From the NCBI GenBank assembly GCA_964035795.1, contig OZ038322.1, positions 6,835,037-6,899,036 of the forward strand: a stretch of DNA of 64,000 bases, given 5' to 3'. Source of the stretch: Pterobdella sp. o SKG-2022. Lineage: Eukaryota > Annelida > Clitellata > Hirudinida > Piscicolidae. Positions 1 to 14,100 of this stretch are shown in pieces. Made by a program: the position numbers and the translations under genes. Numbering within the stretch: position 1 is the stretch's first letter; the number at the start of each line of letters is the position of its first letter. Under the pieces are notes generated by a model. That model saw only the letters and a program-made list of their open reading frames with translations, searched no databases and was not told where the DNA came from.

Positions 1-41
<41 letters not shown>

Positions 42-107
42 CACTACTATTACTACTACTATTACTACTACTACTAATAATAATAACAATAATAATAAGC
101 ATCATAA
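1..107. repeat. ACT/AAT trinucleotide microsatellite
   Basis: The window opens in an ACT trinucleotide run with occasional ATT/CCT variants that grades into AAT units near base 80-100. It lies in the presumed downstream intron of the AMPK alpha gene. Similar AAT-type runs recur at about 1,940-2,000, 49,360-49,395 and 49,805-49,870, and next to LINE tails. No gene is seen from here to about 610. Confidence 0.9.
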
Positions 108-611
108 TGTTACTATAAGTTTAAGTTTTAAACTAATATAAACACAAATAAATGATCACTGTCGCTATGTTAGTTCGCATGTTATGATACTTAACTTTAG
201 AAGTGCTTGCTTTAAAATGTTATCTCCCAATAGAATTTGAACTGTGTCACAAGTTAATAGCTTTTTTAGAGTAATTATATAAAATTTATTAGATATTTTA
301 ATAGCATTTGAATGAAATTTATGAATTCTTTATGAATAATAATTAATATATCATATATATTTTGAAAACATTGATTATATGAATATGTATCTAAAACATG
401 GATAAAAATCTTGAAACTGCCACAATTTAAGGTTTGTAACGAGAAAATCTACAGTTATTGATAACATAAATACAAGTATTTTGTTTTTTTTTATCATATT
501 GTTTGTAAGCCAAAACTTTAATCATGTAATTAAGTTGTTATTCTATTAAAACTAGCTTTTAGCGTTATACATGTCTCGATATCCGAATTAAAACAAAAGC
601 TAAACTGAAAT

Positions 612-905
612 ATTGAAACACTATTGTTATTTATGTAATGAGCTTTTTTATTTGCAACTTCATTTTTATAGACTGCCAGTCCGAGCTAACGTCCAACTTG
701 AATTTTTCGAATTTAAGGTCCACCGTTTCCAAACTTGGAGTGTTTGACTTGCCTTTCTTAAAAAAAGAATCATCATTCGCCAAGCCAAATGACAAGGATA
801 CCAGAATATCTCTTACCGAAGTCTACTGTTATCCAGATTATAACCAAAAAGCAGCCTTTAACTATATGCACTAAGTTTGGTGCAGTTCAACTTCATAAGC
901 AGAAA
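612..905 (-). mobile_element. Short retroelement, LINE 5'-module copy 1 (degenerate)
   Basis: On the minus strand this stretch matches, with many substitutions, the 5' portion of the LINE at about 57.1-59.8 kb, and the solo copies at about 13.1-13.5 kb and 32.56-32.89 kb. Shared landmarks on the plus strand are AGCTAACGTCCAACTTGAA, GCCAAGCCAAATGACAA and GTGCAGTTCAAC. No reverse transcriptase follows. The homologous copy at 32.6 kb has an open frame of about 70 codons on the element's own strand; here that frame is broken. The copy is older and more diverged than the one at 32.6 kb. The 640 bases after it (to 1,540) hold only AT-rich sequence and one unsupported 90-codon open frame. Confidence 0.7.
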
Positions 906-1542
906 AATATATAATTAAAAAAACTATCGTCCTAATACCTAAAACATAAAATTTTGAAATAACATTATGGAAAATTTTATCGTAGTAATCAAATATCTAC
1001 CTGGTCCTATATAACTAAACATTAGTATTACCAGCTGATATGTCATAAACGAGAAATTCGAAAAATTTCAATAAAATCTAACAAGTTTAATAAATTTTGT
1101 TGTGACTGTGCGAATTAGTCAATCAACTAAGAAAATCTATAAAAATTAGCATAAATTATTATATATATAATGTATCTTCAGCATCAAGACATTGTCATAA
1201 CAAATGAAATTGTCAATGAAGGTTTTCCAGTACATAAAATATGTTATAAGCTTTGTGCTATTTTTAGAATGAAACCTAATATTTCTTTTGGTAAAACTCT
1301 TTTCAATGGCTTGTGTATATTTGATTGCAGAAGAATAATCACACAGATAAACAAGCAGTCCTACAAACCCTTTAATATCGCAATAGTGTTAATACGAAAA
1401 TTAAAAGACACATGTTTGGGTGCAAAGCTTCATGCCAATTAAAATATTAATAGCAAATGTTAAAGATCCAATATTGAAAAACCTGTATCAAAGATATTAC
1501 TTGAAATAACTTTTCAAAGACATCTTATGTATTTTTCTTCAA

Positions 1543-1727
1543 TATTTTGTAACGAAAAACATTGAGAGGAATTTTAAATACATTTATTGAGAAGCAAAAG
1601 CTATAATTTTCAATAAGTTTAGTAATTAATTTTATAATAAGGCTAAACTTATGGAAAATTATAGCTTTTGATTCTCAATAAATGTAGTAAAAATTCCTCT
1701 CAATTGATGTTTTTTGTTACAAAACAC
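1543..1727. repeat. Fold-back (long inverted repeat) element A
   Basis: Two arms of about 80 bases face each other around a roughly 20-base AT spacer. The left arm contains TTGAGAGGAATTTTAAATAC and AAAAGCTATAATTTTC; the right arm carries their reverse complements with only a few mismatches. The transcript or single strand would form a long hairpin. The centre carries an AAAAGCT core reminiscent of the AAGCTTTTCGT core in the other fold-backs of the window, but the outer arms are unrelated to theirs. Confidence 0.85.
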
Positions 1728-1944
1728 TACTCAAAATCTTTGCATTCTCATTATTTGCTTGTTATTTAAACTACCTATTAACAAATAGGGTGAAGTTCAT
1801 TGCAATTGATAACCTAGAATTTGGTGCATACAATAGCTTTAATTAAATACATTAATTACATTAAAAACACAAGTTTTTTTTTAAATAAACCGTGTTATTT
1901 TCAATGCTCCTAATCAGTAAACATATCGGTAGTATGCTCATGAA

Positions 1945-2000
1945 TATTATCTTTATTATTATTATTATCTTATTATTATTATTATCTTTATTATTATTTT
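1945..2000. repeat. ATT/CTT trinucleotide microsatellite
   Basis: A run of ATT units with interspersed CTT. It lies in the same presumed intron or downstream region of the AMPK alpha gene. No gene is visible around it. Confidence 0.85.
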
Positions 2001-2239
2001 TATTCTTATAATTTTAAGTCACACACATATTCAACCATTATCAACACGCTCACATAACATCAGCTGTTTCAGGTGAGAAGCAATTGTTTACATGATAAAT
2101 GGTCTACAATATAAAAGGTTGTTTATCCTCATTTGCTGTCGACAGCAGGTTATTAATAGATTTTGTGTTATTTGTTGTCACCAGTAGATTATTAATAGAT
2201 GTATCGATATGTAGGTGGATCAACGGGTAAATAAACAGA

Positions 2240-2335
2240 TATAAAAATCTATTTGAATCAAACACTTTTATTAACTGAATAATAATACGAAGCTTTTCGT
2301 AAGTTGAACTCACATTATCAAGTATACAAAATTAA
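2240..2335. repeat. Half fold-back element (single arm)
   Basis: This stretch contains AATCAAACACTTTTATTAAC, then ACGAAGCTTTTCGTAAG, then TTGAACTCACATTATCAAG. It is nearly identical to the left arm and core of the fold-back at about 18,680-18,771, but no right arm follows. It therefore looks like a fold-back that lost one arm, or a copy made from one arm only. Confidence 0.75.
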
Positions 2336-2603
2336 ATATAAGATATAAAAATAGTAACATGAATAAATAAAAAGATAGATAAAAACGAATACATGAAAAT
2401 GAAAGAAAGTATTGGTAGACTGATGAAGTAAGTGGTACAATAATGAAAAATTCAATAGATAGACTAAGTGATAGAAAGATATATAAAAAAGTAAATAAAT
2501 TTATTAATTAACAAAATGAAAACCAATCATAAAAGACAAACACTAAAAATAACTCGAAAGACACACATAAAGTAGAACGATAAAACGATGCCATAGCACT
2601 CAC

Positions 2604-5112
<2,509 letters not shown>

Positions 5113-5304
5113 TACTTTAATCGAAGATAAACAGCTAAAATTGTTTGACGCTACACTCTTTTTAAATTCACCTACCCATTTTCGTTTTATTTTCTAGTTT
5201 TATCGTTTTTTTGGAAAACAATAAAAATCAAAAATTTTAAATTGAAGTTTTAGCTGAAAAAAAGTATTTTTTGAACGATTTCATTGTAAAATTTTCTAAA
5301 ATGC

Positions 5305-5490
5305 ATCTGGTCTGTAAGTTCTGCTGGTAAAGCATTGAATCAATTATTCAAAACTAGCCCGATTGATTCCGTTTTGGGCCAAAAAATAACACCTTTTTTA
5401 CAGTGTTTTTCCACTACGGTAAATTTTTAGCAGACGCTTTGAACTATACGATAAACCGTTTCATAATACTACATTAAATTACAAGTACTG
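5305..5490 (+). mobile_element. tRNA-derived SINE, degenerate copy
   Basis: A weak copy of the SINE seen at about 6.14, 13.53, 48.16 and 63.9 kb. It keeps a decayed promoter-box-like start (GTAAGTTCTGCTGGTAAAGC), a region like CAGTGTTTTTCCACTAC, an AGACGCTTTGAACTAT block, and a tail of ATACTACATTAAATTAC. It lies just upstream of the AMPK alpha start codon, on the opposite strand. Confidence 0.55.
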
Positions 5491-5789
5491 TTATAACTTC
5501 GGCACAACCGTTTGGGTACTATTTGAATAAAGACTTGCAAAGATGCCTCTAAAGATAAAGTGCAAATGTGCGAAAATTAAAGTTGAAAGCTATCAACAGT
5601 CTTCTCACTAATTTATGGTGGCAACCGTTCTCCACTTTGTTTTTGACTGAATTGTAAGAAAAAAAATGTTATTTTCATAGATCTTTATATAGCTTGTAGC
5701 ATAGATTTAAGAATTAGAGCTTTGTCGCCTTCACACATCTTTTTTGTCTTCTTCTTAAGCTTATAAATCATCTCAACAACAATAAGCTT

Positions 5790-6112
5790 CTATTAGCTTA
5801 TTGTCGCCAAAATTCAAAAGAAACAGTTTAATAAAAATTTATACCGATATTTATGGAGTAGTTGACAACAAAAAGAACCCAATACTTGTCCTTCTTGATC
5901 TTTCGTTTGCCTTCGACTTGCTAGATCATCAAACACTGATCAGGGGATTATACGAATCATTTGGCTTGAATGACCTTAATTCTGAATGGCTTAGAAATTA
6001 CCTCTTCAACAGATCATTCAACGTCAAAAGCTCCAAAACAGAATCAACACCAAACGTTTACTCTATTGGTGCACCCCAAGGTTCTGTTCTTGGACCACTT
6101 TCATAATTTTAA
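5790..6112 (+). pseudogene. CR1/Jockey-like LINE reverse transcriptase, N-terminal fragment
   Basis: The translation contains LVLLDLSFAFDLLDHQTLI (palm region with the first catalytic aspartate of the LDLS-AFD type) and GAPQGSVLGPLS, the classical motif before the catalytic box. The sequence stops there and a SINE follows at about 6,140. A C-terminal piece of what looks like the same element resumes at about 6,450. The catalytic F/YADD box is missing, so the copy is dead. Confidence 0.85.
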
Positions 6113-6139
6113 TTAATTATTAGAAAATACAAATACATG

Positions 6140-6318
6140 TCGACTGGTATAGCTCAGCTGGTAAAGCCTTAGATTAAATACCTAAAGATACCGGGTTCAA
6201 TCCTGCGTGGGCCGACGATTAGCACCTCTTTCCCAGTGTGTTTGCGCTACATTAAATATGTGACAAACGCTTTGATCTTTAAGGAAAAGTGCTTTATGAA
6301 TAGCGCATTACATCAAAT
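6140..6318 (+). mobile_element. tRNA-derived SINE (best-preserved copy)
   Basis: The head looks like a tRNA: TAGCTCAGCTGGTAAAGC as box A and GGTTCAATCC as box B, at about the right spacing. It is followed by the family-specific body (GATTAGCACC, CAGTGTGTTTGCGCTAC, ACGCTTTGATC) and the end GCTTTATGAATAGCGCATTACATC. Copies or fragments recur at about 5.3, 13.53, 48.16, 51.2 and 63.9 kb. It was inserted inside a LINE, whose pieces lie on either side. It is not a functional tRNA gene: the anticodon arm and acceptor stem do not close. Confidence 0.85.
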
Positions 6319-6449
6319 AATTACATCTTCAAGATTATTACCATCTGTTATTAGGAGCTACTATAAAAAGTATACTTTTTACAATATTATTATCACTTTT
6401 CTTAAGTTTTTCTTACGAAAAGCTTCGGGAATGAAGTTTATAAATACTT

Positions 6450-6915
6450 CATGTTTGTTTATCTCACTATACAAAAGCATTCGGTTCTAAAATGTAAAAG
6501 CATACGCAAACTGTCAACTCAACCAGCTGTTGTATTACATGATTATATCATTCTTGCTGATTCAGTTAAAAATCTTGGTGTCTATTTTGACAAAGATTTA
6601 AGTATGAAGATTCACATAAACAAATTATTGCAAACGTCATTTGCATCATTGAGGAAGATAAGAAGGATTAAAAACTACCTGAACCAAGAGTCACTCAAAA
6701 CACTTGTATCAGCCTTGATATTGAGTCGCATTGATTATGGAAACATTGTACTAATGGGATTACCTAAGTTACAAGCCCATAAAATTGAATCCAAAATACT
6801 CACGACAGCCAGGTTCGTATTAGAAAATGGAAAGTTTGATCACATAACTCCTGTACTCAACAATCTCCATTGCCGAAAAATTAAAGAAAGAATTCGATAC
6901 AAGATAATATTATAA
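6450..6915 (+). pseudogene. CR1/Jockey-like LINE, C-terminal fragment
   Basis: A stretch of about 150 codons carries NLGVYFDKDLSMKIHI, the LGV-x-D-x2-L-x3-HI signature found downstream of the catalytic box in CR1/Jockey reverse transcriptases, then LVSALILSRIDYGNIVLMGL and a C-terminal region ending RIRYKIIL. It continues the fragment that precedes the SINE at 6,140, with the catalytic box deleted between them. Confidence 0.85.
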
Positions 6916-7205
6916 GGGCAAAAAAGTACAATTCAATAGTATTGAAAACCTGAAACTTTAGGTCATATATAGTGCATTTTTATGCTATAAAAACTGATCT
7001 CCAATTGTCTGCGGGCAATTTCATTTTAAAAAAATAATATTCCATATGTTTTGGATGTTGTTCGTCGATTCGTCTTCGAATATGACCATGGCAACAAGAC
7101 TTATTTAAAAACAAAATAATAATAATTAGCAGAAAAAGAAAAAAAAGCATATTTATAGAAGTTTTTTTTTTGCTTTTTCTTCATTATTTGTGCGTTCGCA
7201 AATGA

Positions 7206-9075
7206 CTAAACAGTCAAATTCACGCGAGAAAGCCTCTTGGCACCAATGAGTAGGAAGTCTGTCTGATGGAAAATCTTCGATGGTCGATTGAGGACGCTAT
7301 TAAAATGTTCGGCCCATCTTTCCAAGATCCCTTTCTTGTCAGTGATAAATTTTGAGCCATCCGCCCTGAGTATAGGTGTGCTTCCTGATGTACGCGGTCC
7401 ATGGAGGCACTTGAGAGAGTCATAGAAGCACTTCATGTCGTGTCTATCCGCAAAACTATGAATATCGTCAGCTTTTTGGCTGAGTCACGCATTTTGCAAA
7501 ATTCTGAGCTGTTTTTGAACATCTCTGCACTTATTGATATAGGCACTTTTCTTTGCATCAGAACCCGGATCATTCTCGTGCGCTCAGTGAAACTGACGTT
7601 TTTCTTTCAGTAGAGTTTTAATTTAAGTATCATTTTCATCAAACCAGTCTTGATGTTTTTTGGAGGTTGAACCTAGCACTTGTGAGGCAGAATAGATTGC
7701 CTTTTTCATGGATTCCCAGTCGTTGCTCTCAGCCATTGACAGCTGATGTTCAAAGGTGGTCACGATTTTCTGTTGAAAAGTGGAAAGTTTCAGCTTTGCG
7801 ACGTCAAGTCGTTTTTAGAACTTTTTGTTCTTGTGGTCTTCTCATAGGACTAATGTGTAACTTGGTTTTCGAAACTATTAGCCGATGATCTGTCCAAAAA
7901 TCCGCGCCACACCTAGCCTTCGTTACTCGCACATCACGTCGGTCTTTGGACCTGACAACGATGAAGTCAATGAGATGTCAATGCCTCGATTGGGGGTGCA
8001 TCCAAGATGTCTTGTTGCGTGTTGGAAGTCGGAACATAGTGTTGGTAATAGTGAGTCCATGAGATATGCAGGTTTTTAGCAGTCGTAAACCGTTGCTATT
8101 GCATTTTCCAATACCATGATGACCTAGAACTCCTTGCCAAGCCTGGTGGTCTTTACCAACACGAGCGTTGAAATCGCCGAGTAGAATTAGTTTATCCGAC
8201 TGTGAAACAGTGGAAATGAGGGTTTCCAGTTCTTCATAGAATTTATCCTTTACGTCATCTGTCATAGTAGGAGCGTATGCACTTATGAGAATAGCAGATT
8301 TTTTTTCCAAAGAAAGTTTGAGTGTCATAAGACGGTCATTCAAGCCATCCAAGACACTATCAAGCTTCTTCACTATTTGGTTTTTAATAGCAAAACCAAC
8401 TCCACCTCCGTGCAGTTCACTCTTGTTTCTTCCACTCCAGAAAAAAGTGTAGCCACCACCAATTTCATAAGATGTCCTTTGTCTGAGAGACGGGTTTCAC
8501 TGAGAGCAGCAATGTCCACTTGATAACGCCCAAGTTCTCTGGCAATCAAGGCTGTTCTGCCTTCTGGTCTCTCTGATTTGTTAGAATCTATTAAAGTTCT
8601 AACATTCCAGCATGCTAAAGTTAAAAAAAATGTGTTTTTATTTGGACCGCAAAGATGGGAAACTCGCCAGCTGTGGTTTGCTAACCGAGTATGAGAAGAA
8701 CAGGCTATTTTTGGAGCACCTTTTCTAGCTCCATCCTCAAGCAAGAAGGCAAGCAGAACTATCTTAAAGAGGGCTGTTTTAATAAATTTTTAGTGGTCTT
8801 GTTGCTATGATTTGCGCTGAAATGAGGTTTAAGTGAAGAAGGCTTGCGCAGCACTAACCTTACTCTATCGTCCTGAAAAGCCCAAGTCAGCGGCAAGACA
8901 GCTGGAGACTAATCTGGATACAGGAGCTGCCGTAGAGACATGCTAATGCATCATCAAACCGCCTAAGGAGTTCCACTCCTGATTTATGTTCGGGTTTTCT
9001 CCCTAAGCCTTTACTTCTAACGAGGAGCTAACCCGCAAGGCAGTGGGGATACTAGGCTGATGACCCGGTTTGGTC
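7206..9075 (-). pseudogene. APE-type LINE: 5' end and endonuclease domain, reverse transcriptase missing
   Basis: Read on the minus strand, about 8,995-9,070 looks like 5' untranslated sequence. An apurinic-like endonuclease follows: LACWNVRTLI, ALSETRLSDKGH and LLGDFNARVGKDH near 8,620-8,130, then a linker with KCFYDSLKCLHGP and RWAEHFNSVLNRPS near 7,430-7,270. Frameshifts lie near 8,373 and downstream of 7,978. The sequence stops before any reverse transcriptase motif. This is the family often mis-annotated as craniofacial development protein 2-like. Loss of the 3' part is unusual, because LINE copies normally lose their 5' ends. A possible trace of the 3' end lies at about 7,040-7,110, which would make this an internal deletion. 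Confidence 0.85.
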
Positions 9076-9079
9076 ATTG

Positions 9080-10130
9080 TTGAATAATCTGTGGCGTGGA
9101 CAAAACTTGCTGGTTCAATTATGATCGATCGTAAAAATACTTATAATTCTATTATTATCATATTACAGTAAATCTGGAAAATTAATATAATTTTTTTGTC
9201 TTTTTGGGATGTTAGTCTTATAAAAATTCTTAATCTATTCTATTTTGAGATTTGCAATCCTACTTATTAATACGTACAAAAATAATGATATTGATAAATA
9301 TAATTGCAATGAAATGATAAAGCAAACAGTCGTAATTATATCTTCAAGTGAATTTATTTATATACTATATTCTACTTCTAAGTTTATAACTATTTTTACG
9401 AACATATGTAAAAAACAACATACTTATTCATTTTGAATATTCAAACTACATTTTTAACAAAAAAATATATTTTTCTAAGAGTTCAGCTGTATCATAAACG
9501 ATCGCCTCAAGATTGTGAATTATTCTTAGATCTCTGAGCCCTCTGGATCGCGGAAGTTTAAACCATTTACGTATTTACGAACAGTTTATGAACAATCATA
9601 GAATCAAGAATTTTTTAATTCATTTATTTTATTGTTTTTTAATTTTAAAAACTTCAAATTTTCAAAAACTAAATCAAATAAAATAATTAAAACAAAGTTT
9701 ATTAAAAATAAAATTATAAACTTCTAACATATTTATCTGTGTTATTGATTTTTATTATTCGAAGTTTATTTCTTGAAGTTAAAAATTTCATTTTTATTCG
9801 GGAGTTTAACAAAAATCCTTACTGAAACATAAAAATTCCCAAAATTACTGCCAAAATGAAAATAAAATCTACAAAATAATTTATTCCAACAAATTTTCTT
9901 AATATTCTAATAAAACATTTAAAATTTTAAGTAAATTTAAGAGTAAAACAATAATTTATAATGAAAAGAGAAATGCTTGAAAAAACCGCCAAAGTTAAAA
10001 AAATTCCAACGAATCGTCTCAAATAGTCAAATAATACGAAATGTACTACTTTGACTCATAATTTGTTGAATAAAACGAAATTTTTAGCAAATATTGTTTA
10101 AAAAAGTAAAACGAAAGTTGTTCTGGACGC
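9080..10130. other. AT-rich spacer without recognised genes
   Basis: Mostly AT-rich sequence with poly-A and poly-T tracts. A less AT-rich patch at about 9,480-9,570 has no open frame or family I recognise. Confidence 0.5.
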
Positions 10131-10189
10131 AAAAGTCGCAAAACCGAGCGTTAATAAAAATTGTGTCCAAATTTAGTTGTGAATGCTGT

Positions 10190-10244
10190 AAATGTAAATG
10201 GTTAAGCTTCCGCGGCCCTCTTTCGACAGGCACTTCGCGATCAG
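10190..10244 (+). promoter_or_regulatory. Possible 5' exon or promoter-proximal patch upstream of the 11.1-kb gene
   Basis: A short G+C-richer patch (CGCGGCCCTC, CTTCGCGATCAG) ends in a good splice-donor sequence, CAG followed by GTAAGAG, at 10,245. An acceptor-like TTTTAG lies at 11,057-11,062, just before the large open frame. This could be the 5' untranslated exon of the gene starting at 11,131. The short ATG frame ending at this donor does not join in phase with the main frame, so I read it as non-coding. This is inference only. Confidence 0.3.
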
Positions 10245-11130
10245 GTAAGAGTATTGAATAGCGAGCCTATAGTTTCTGAACTAATCATAGAATTTCAAAA
10301 AAATTTCTGAAAAGTACTGAAATAATCATTTTTAGAAGCTTTATGAAAAAAAACTAACATTTATCAACTAACAAAGCTTTTTGTACAATCCATGAATATT
10401 TAAACATTATGATACGTGAAAATTGATTTGCATACATTTAGGTTGACTTATCAGCGTTGAAAAGCCACATTTGGGAGTTTTTTAAATAGATTTTAAATGA
10501 AAAAATATTCATTGTGCATAATTTTAATTCTAAAAATAAATAATAAATTCTAACAAAATTCTAACAAAGCATATGATTGCGGCATAGCTGATTGGCTAAT
10601 CTTAAAGCGATGCTTCGCAGCTTGGAACTTCTTTACCTCTTTCGTAGAACCCTCTACAACCGCCAAACATCCAATCGCCATTAAAAAGAAGAAAAAAAAA
10701 ATTTTTCATACTTCAAAGTTCAATTGAAAAAAAAAGAAAAACTTTAAATAAATTTATTCAAAATAAGAAACAAAATTTTGCTAAGTAAATATTAAATATA
10801 AATTATTAAAATGTATTTTTTCTTAAGAAATTTTGATATTTGTTGGAATTTTAATAACCGATCTTAAAATTCGAATTTAACTAATGATTTTCAAATTTAT
10901 CAAATTTTATTAGCAACATCATAAAATATCTATTAAAATTTTAAAGTGAAAAGTGAATCAATACATAATAAGTAAATATTTTCAAAAACACGATTTCATG
11001 ACGATTTCATCTATCTGTTTAAAGTTGTTATTTTATTATTGATATACTAAATAACATTTTAGTGCAAACATTTTTTTATGAAAAATTTTTAACACGCATT
11101 GAAGATATACTCTATTACTATAAAGTACAA

Positions 11131-14100
11131 ATGGATCATTCAAAAAGACCAGCCTTTGCATCTCAGCGATATGATGACTTTGCACATAATACTTCTGATT
11201 GGAACTCAAATAATTCTTTCTATTACCAACATGATTTCATCCATCAAATGATCCCACGATACCAATATTATAATACACCTCGCTTTCATAGACCTACATA
11301 TCATTTTAATAAACGTTCTAATAATCTATCATATAAAAATAGATTTACTAAAACAATTCACCAATCAAAACCCAATAATGTTTCAAATACCAACCATAGT
11401 ATATCAGATAAGGCTTCTGAAATTTTTGATAAAGTTTTAGGAAAACAAATTTCAGAAACTCAAAACAATTTGAATACAAGGTCTTACAAAAAAAATTTTT
11501 TATCTAATCGCAAAAGAAAACGAAAAAATTTTATAGAAAATATTCTCAAAAGTTCTATTACCAAAAAAAAAACTAATAAAAATGAAAAAAATTCTACAGA
11601 AATCATTCCTTGTACTTCAAAAGAACCTATTTTTGGTTCAAACACTGCAACTATATCAAAAACTTGTACAAACAACAAAAGATTATTGAATAATAACAAT
11701 AAAAAGTCTCTCAAAACCAAAAATAACAAATGTAAAAATCCGAAACTGCATACTACTTCAAATGACATAGGCCACCTCTCAGTTTCTTCAAGCTCAGTGA
11801 GCTCTTCATCAGAAAATGAGCTTTTTCACCAGCCAATTCATCCTACCAATAAGCCTTTGAGTAGCTCTATTCCTGTACAACTAATGATTAAAAGTCCTCC
11901 TAGAAGCACAAAACCAACTGATGGTTTATTGAATTATGATATTAGAGGAATGTCTTTGGCTGAGTTAAAAAAATTAGTGACAGAACCATGCTCCAAACTC
12001 ACCCAAGCTAAGATGAATTTAATGATGAAAGATATGTTGAAGAAAAAAAAAGTGCCTATAGTTACTCCAGGGGTTGATGAACCAACTGATGTTTTTGCCT
12101 CTCTAGATTTTTCCAATATTGAGCTCAAACCTATCGAGGTTGCTACCCCTGAAGTCAAAGAAGCTATAAACCTAGCTATTGATTCTTCTAATATGCCTAC
12201 AAGTAAAACACTAACTAATACAAGTAAAGATTCTGAAAATATTAATCAAAATGAAACAAAAAAAAAGAAATCAAACAAAAACTTGGATGCCAAAACATCC
12301 AAGAAAGTTTGTTCCAAGGAAGCTGAATGTCTACCAAACATAAACAAAACAGCTGAGAATGATTGCCAACAAATTGATGTTGTTGAGATGAATGTTGATA
12401 ACTATGTTGAAAATTCTCCCAATAGTAATAATAATAATAATACTGCTGTTAAACATAATCATAATAATACCGCTGACCATAATAATACTACTGATAATAA
12501 TAATTATAATACTACTAATACCACTACTACTACTAATAATAATAAGGATAACAACAATAATAACAATAATACAAATAATAATTATTATATTGATGATTGT
12601 AACAATGATCAATATTCAAATGTTTTACATGCTCAACAAAATAATGTAAATAATATCAAAAGCACTTTGGCAAGATTCTCAGGTCACAAAGGTGTGTTTG
12701 ATGGATACATCATTTTTATAATGTAACAATTGCAAATTCACTCAGTTTTAAAGGCGTTATGACTGAAAAATTCAGCAGTGGTGTTTAACTTAGGAAAATA
12801 GAGAATTTTTAAGACTGTACTTGGTATTTTAACTGAAACTTTTCAAATGCCAGGAAATTATGGAAAAAAATTTCATGACAGAAATGTTTGAAATATCGAG
12901 ACAAAAGACTAAAGAAAGCATTTGTAGCTAAGAATGATGGTTGGAGATAATGGTAGGGTTGTTAGAAGAGCAAAGTTTTGGGCGTTTGATTTGTTTTGGA
13001 AGCCTAAATAAGAATCTCAAAAGACGCTGATTTGATTGCTTCAACAGCGGTGGACAGAAAATGGTCAGCATAAATAAATTAATCTAATTAGCTTATACTT
13101 CTGCACGCCTCCCAGTAACTGTGGTTGACATCAGTTAGCCTAGATTATTGATGCTACTTTAGCGTAATTTGTAAAATAAGCTTTTTACACGAGTCACATT
13201 TTCTTTAGACTGATAGTGCGAGCTAACGTCCAACGTGAAATTATCGAATTCAAGATCCGCTGTTCCCACATTTGGGCAATTTATCTTGCCGATGTCAAAA
13301 AAGAATGATCATCCGCCGAGCCAAATGACAACGATACTAGAATATCAGTTTTTAGATACATGTAGCAGAGTATACAGTTAACCAGGTTATAACAGAAAAA
13401 CAGCCTTCAAGTATTGGCGCTATGTTTGATGCAGTTCAACGTCATGCACAGGACTTACATAGTTGCAGTCAGAGCCGATTTAAATATCAATTATTTTTTT
13501 CACAATCCTATCTTACGATATATCGGTCCGTATACCTCAGAAGTAGAGCATTAGACTAATTATCTAAAGTTGTCGAGCTCGATCCCGCCTCAAGCCCACA
13601 ATTAGCACACTGTTCCACAGTGTGTTTTCGCTATTTTAAATTTGTAGCAGGCACTTTGATCTATGAGTAAAAGCGCTTTATAAATACCGCATTACATTAC
13701 ATTTAGAGATATAGAATATTATAAATTAAAGCTTCGATAAACATGATTCTCCAAATTGAACATTATTGCAAGTGAAAATAATTAGCCAAATTTTTTATTT
13801 AGACTTTTTAAAAATTTCAAATATTTCAGAATATTATTTAAAGTTATTTTAAAACTTTTTAGATAGCACAATAGGTCTTATATTAGAAATGACCATACGA
13901 GAGGAAGAGATAAGCCAACAGATACATCGCATCACTTACGAAGAGAATCAACTGCAAAAGGCCATCAACGACTTCAGCAATAAACTCAATGCCCATAGTT
14001 TCTACAAGAACATGGTTAGAAACTTTACTTTTTAAAAAATTTGTTTCTTATTTCATTTTGGTTTGGAAAATTTTGTAAAAGCTTTCAAACCTTCGTACAG

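Noticed and set aside
1170..1442. A 90-codon plus-strand open frame.
   Set aside because: No family, splice signal or composition support; it lies in the presumed AMPK intron or downstream region and is within chance for such sequence.
6140..6212. A possible functional tRNA gene, from good box A and box B sequences.
   Set aside because: The acceptor and anticodon stems do not close and the sequence continues into a SINE body; the same applies at 13.5, 48.2 and 63.9 kb.
11484..12649. Several open frames antisense to or out of frame with the 11.1-kb gene (11,484-11,768; 11,934-12,158; 12,331-12,612; 12,392-12,649).
   Set aside because: They are shadows of the real exon; the Ile-rich ones come from the AAT repeat read in other frames.
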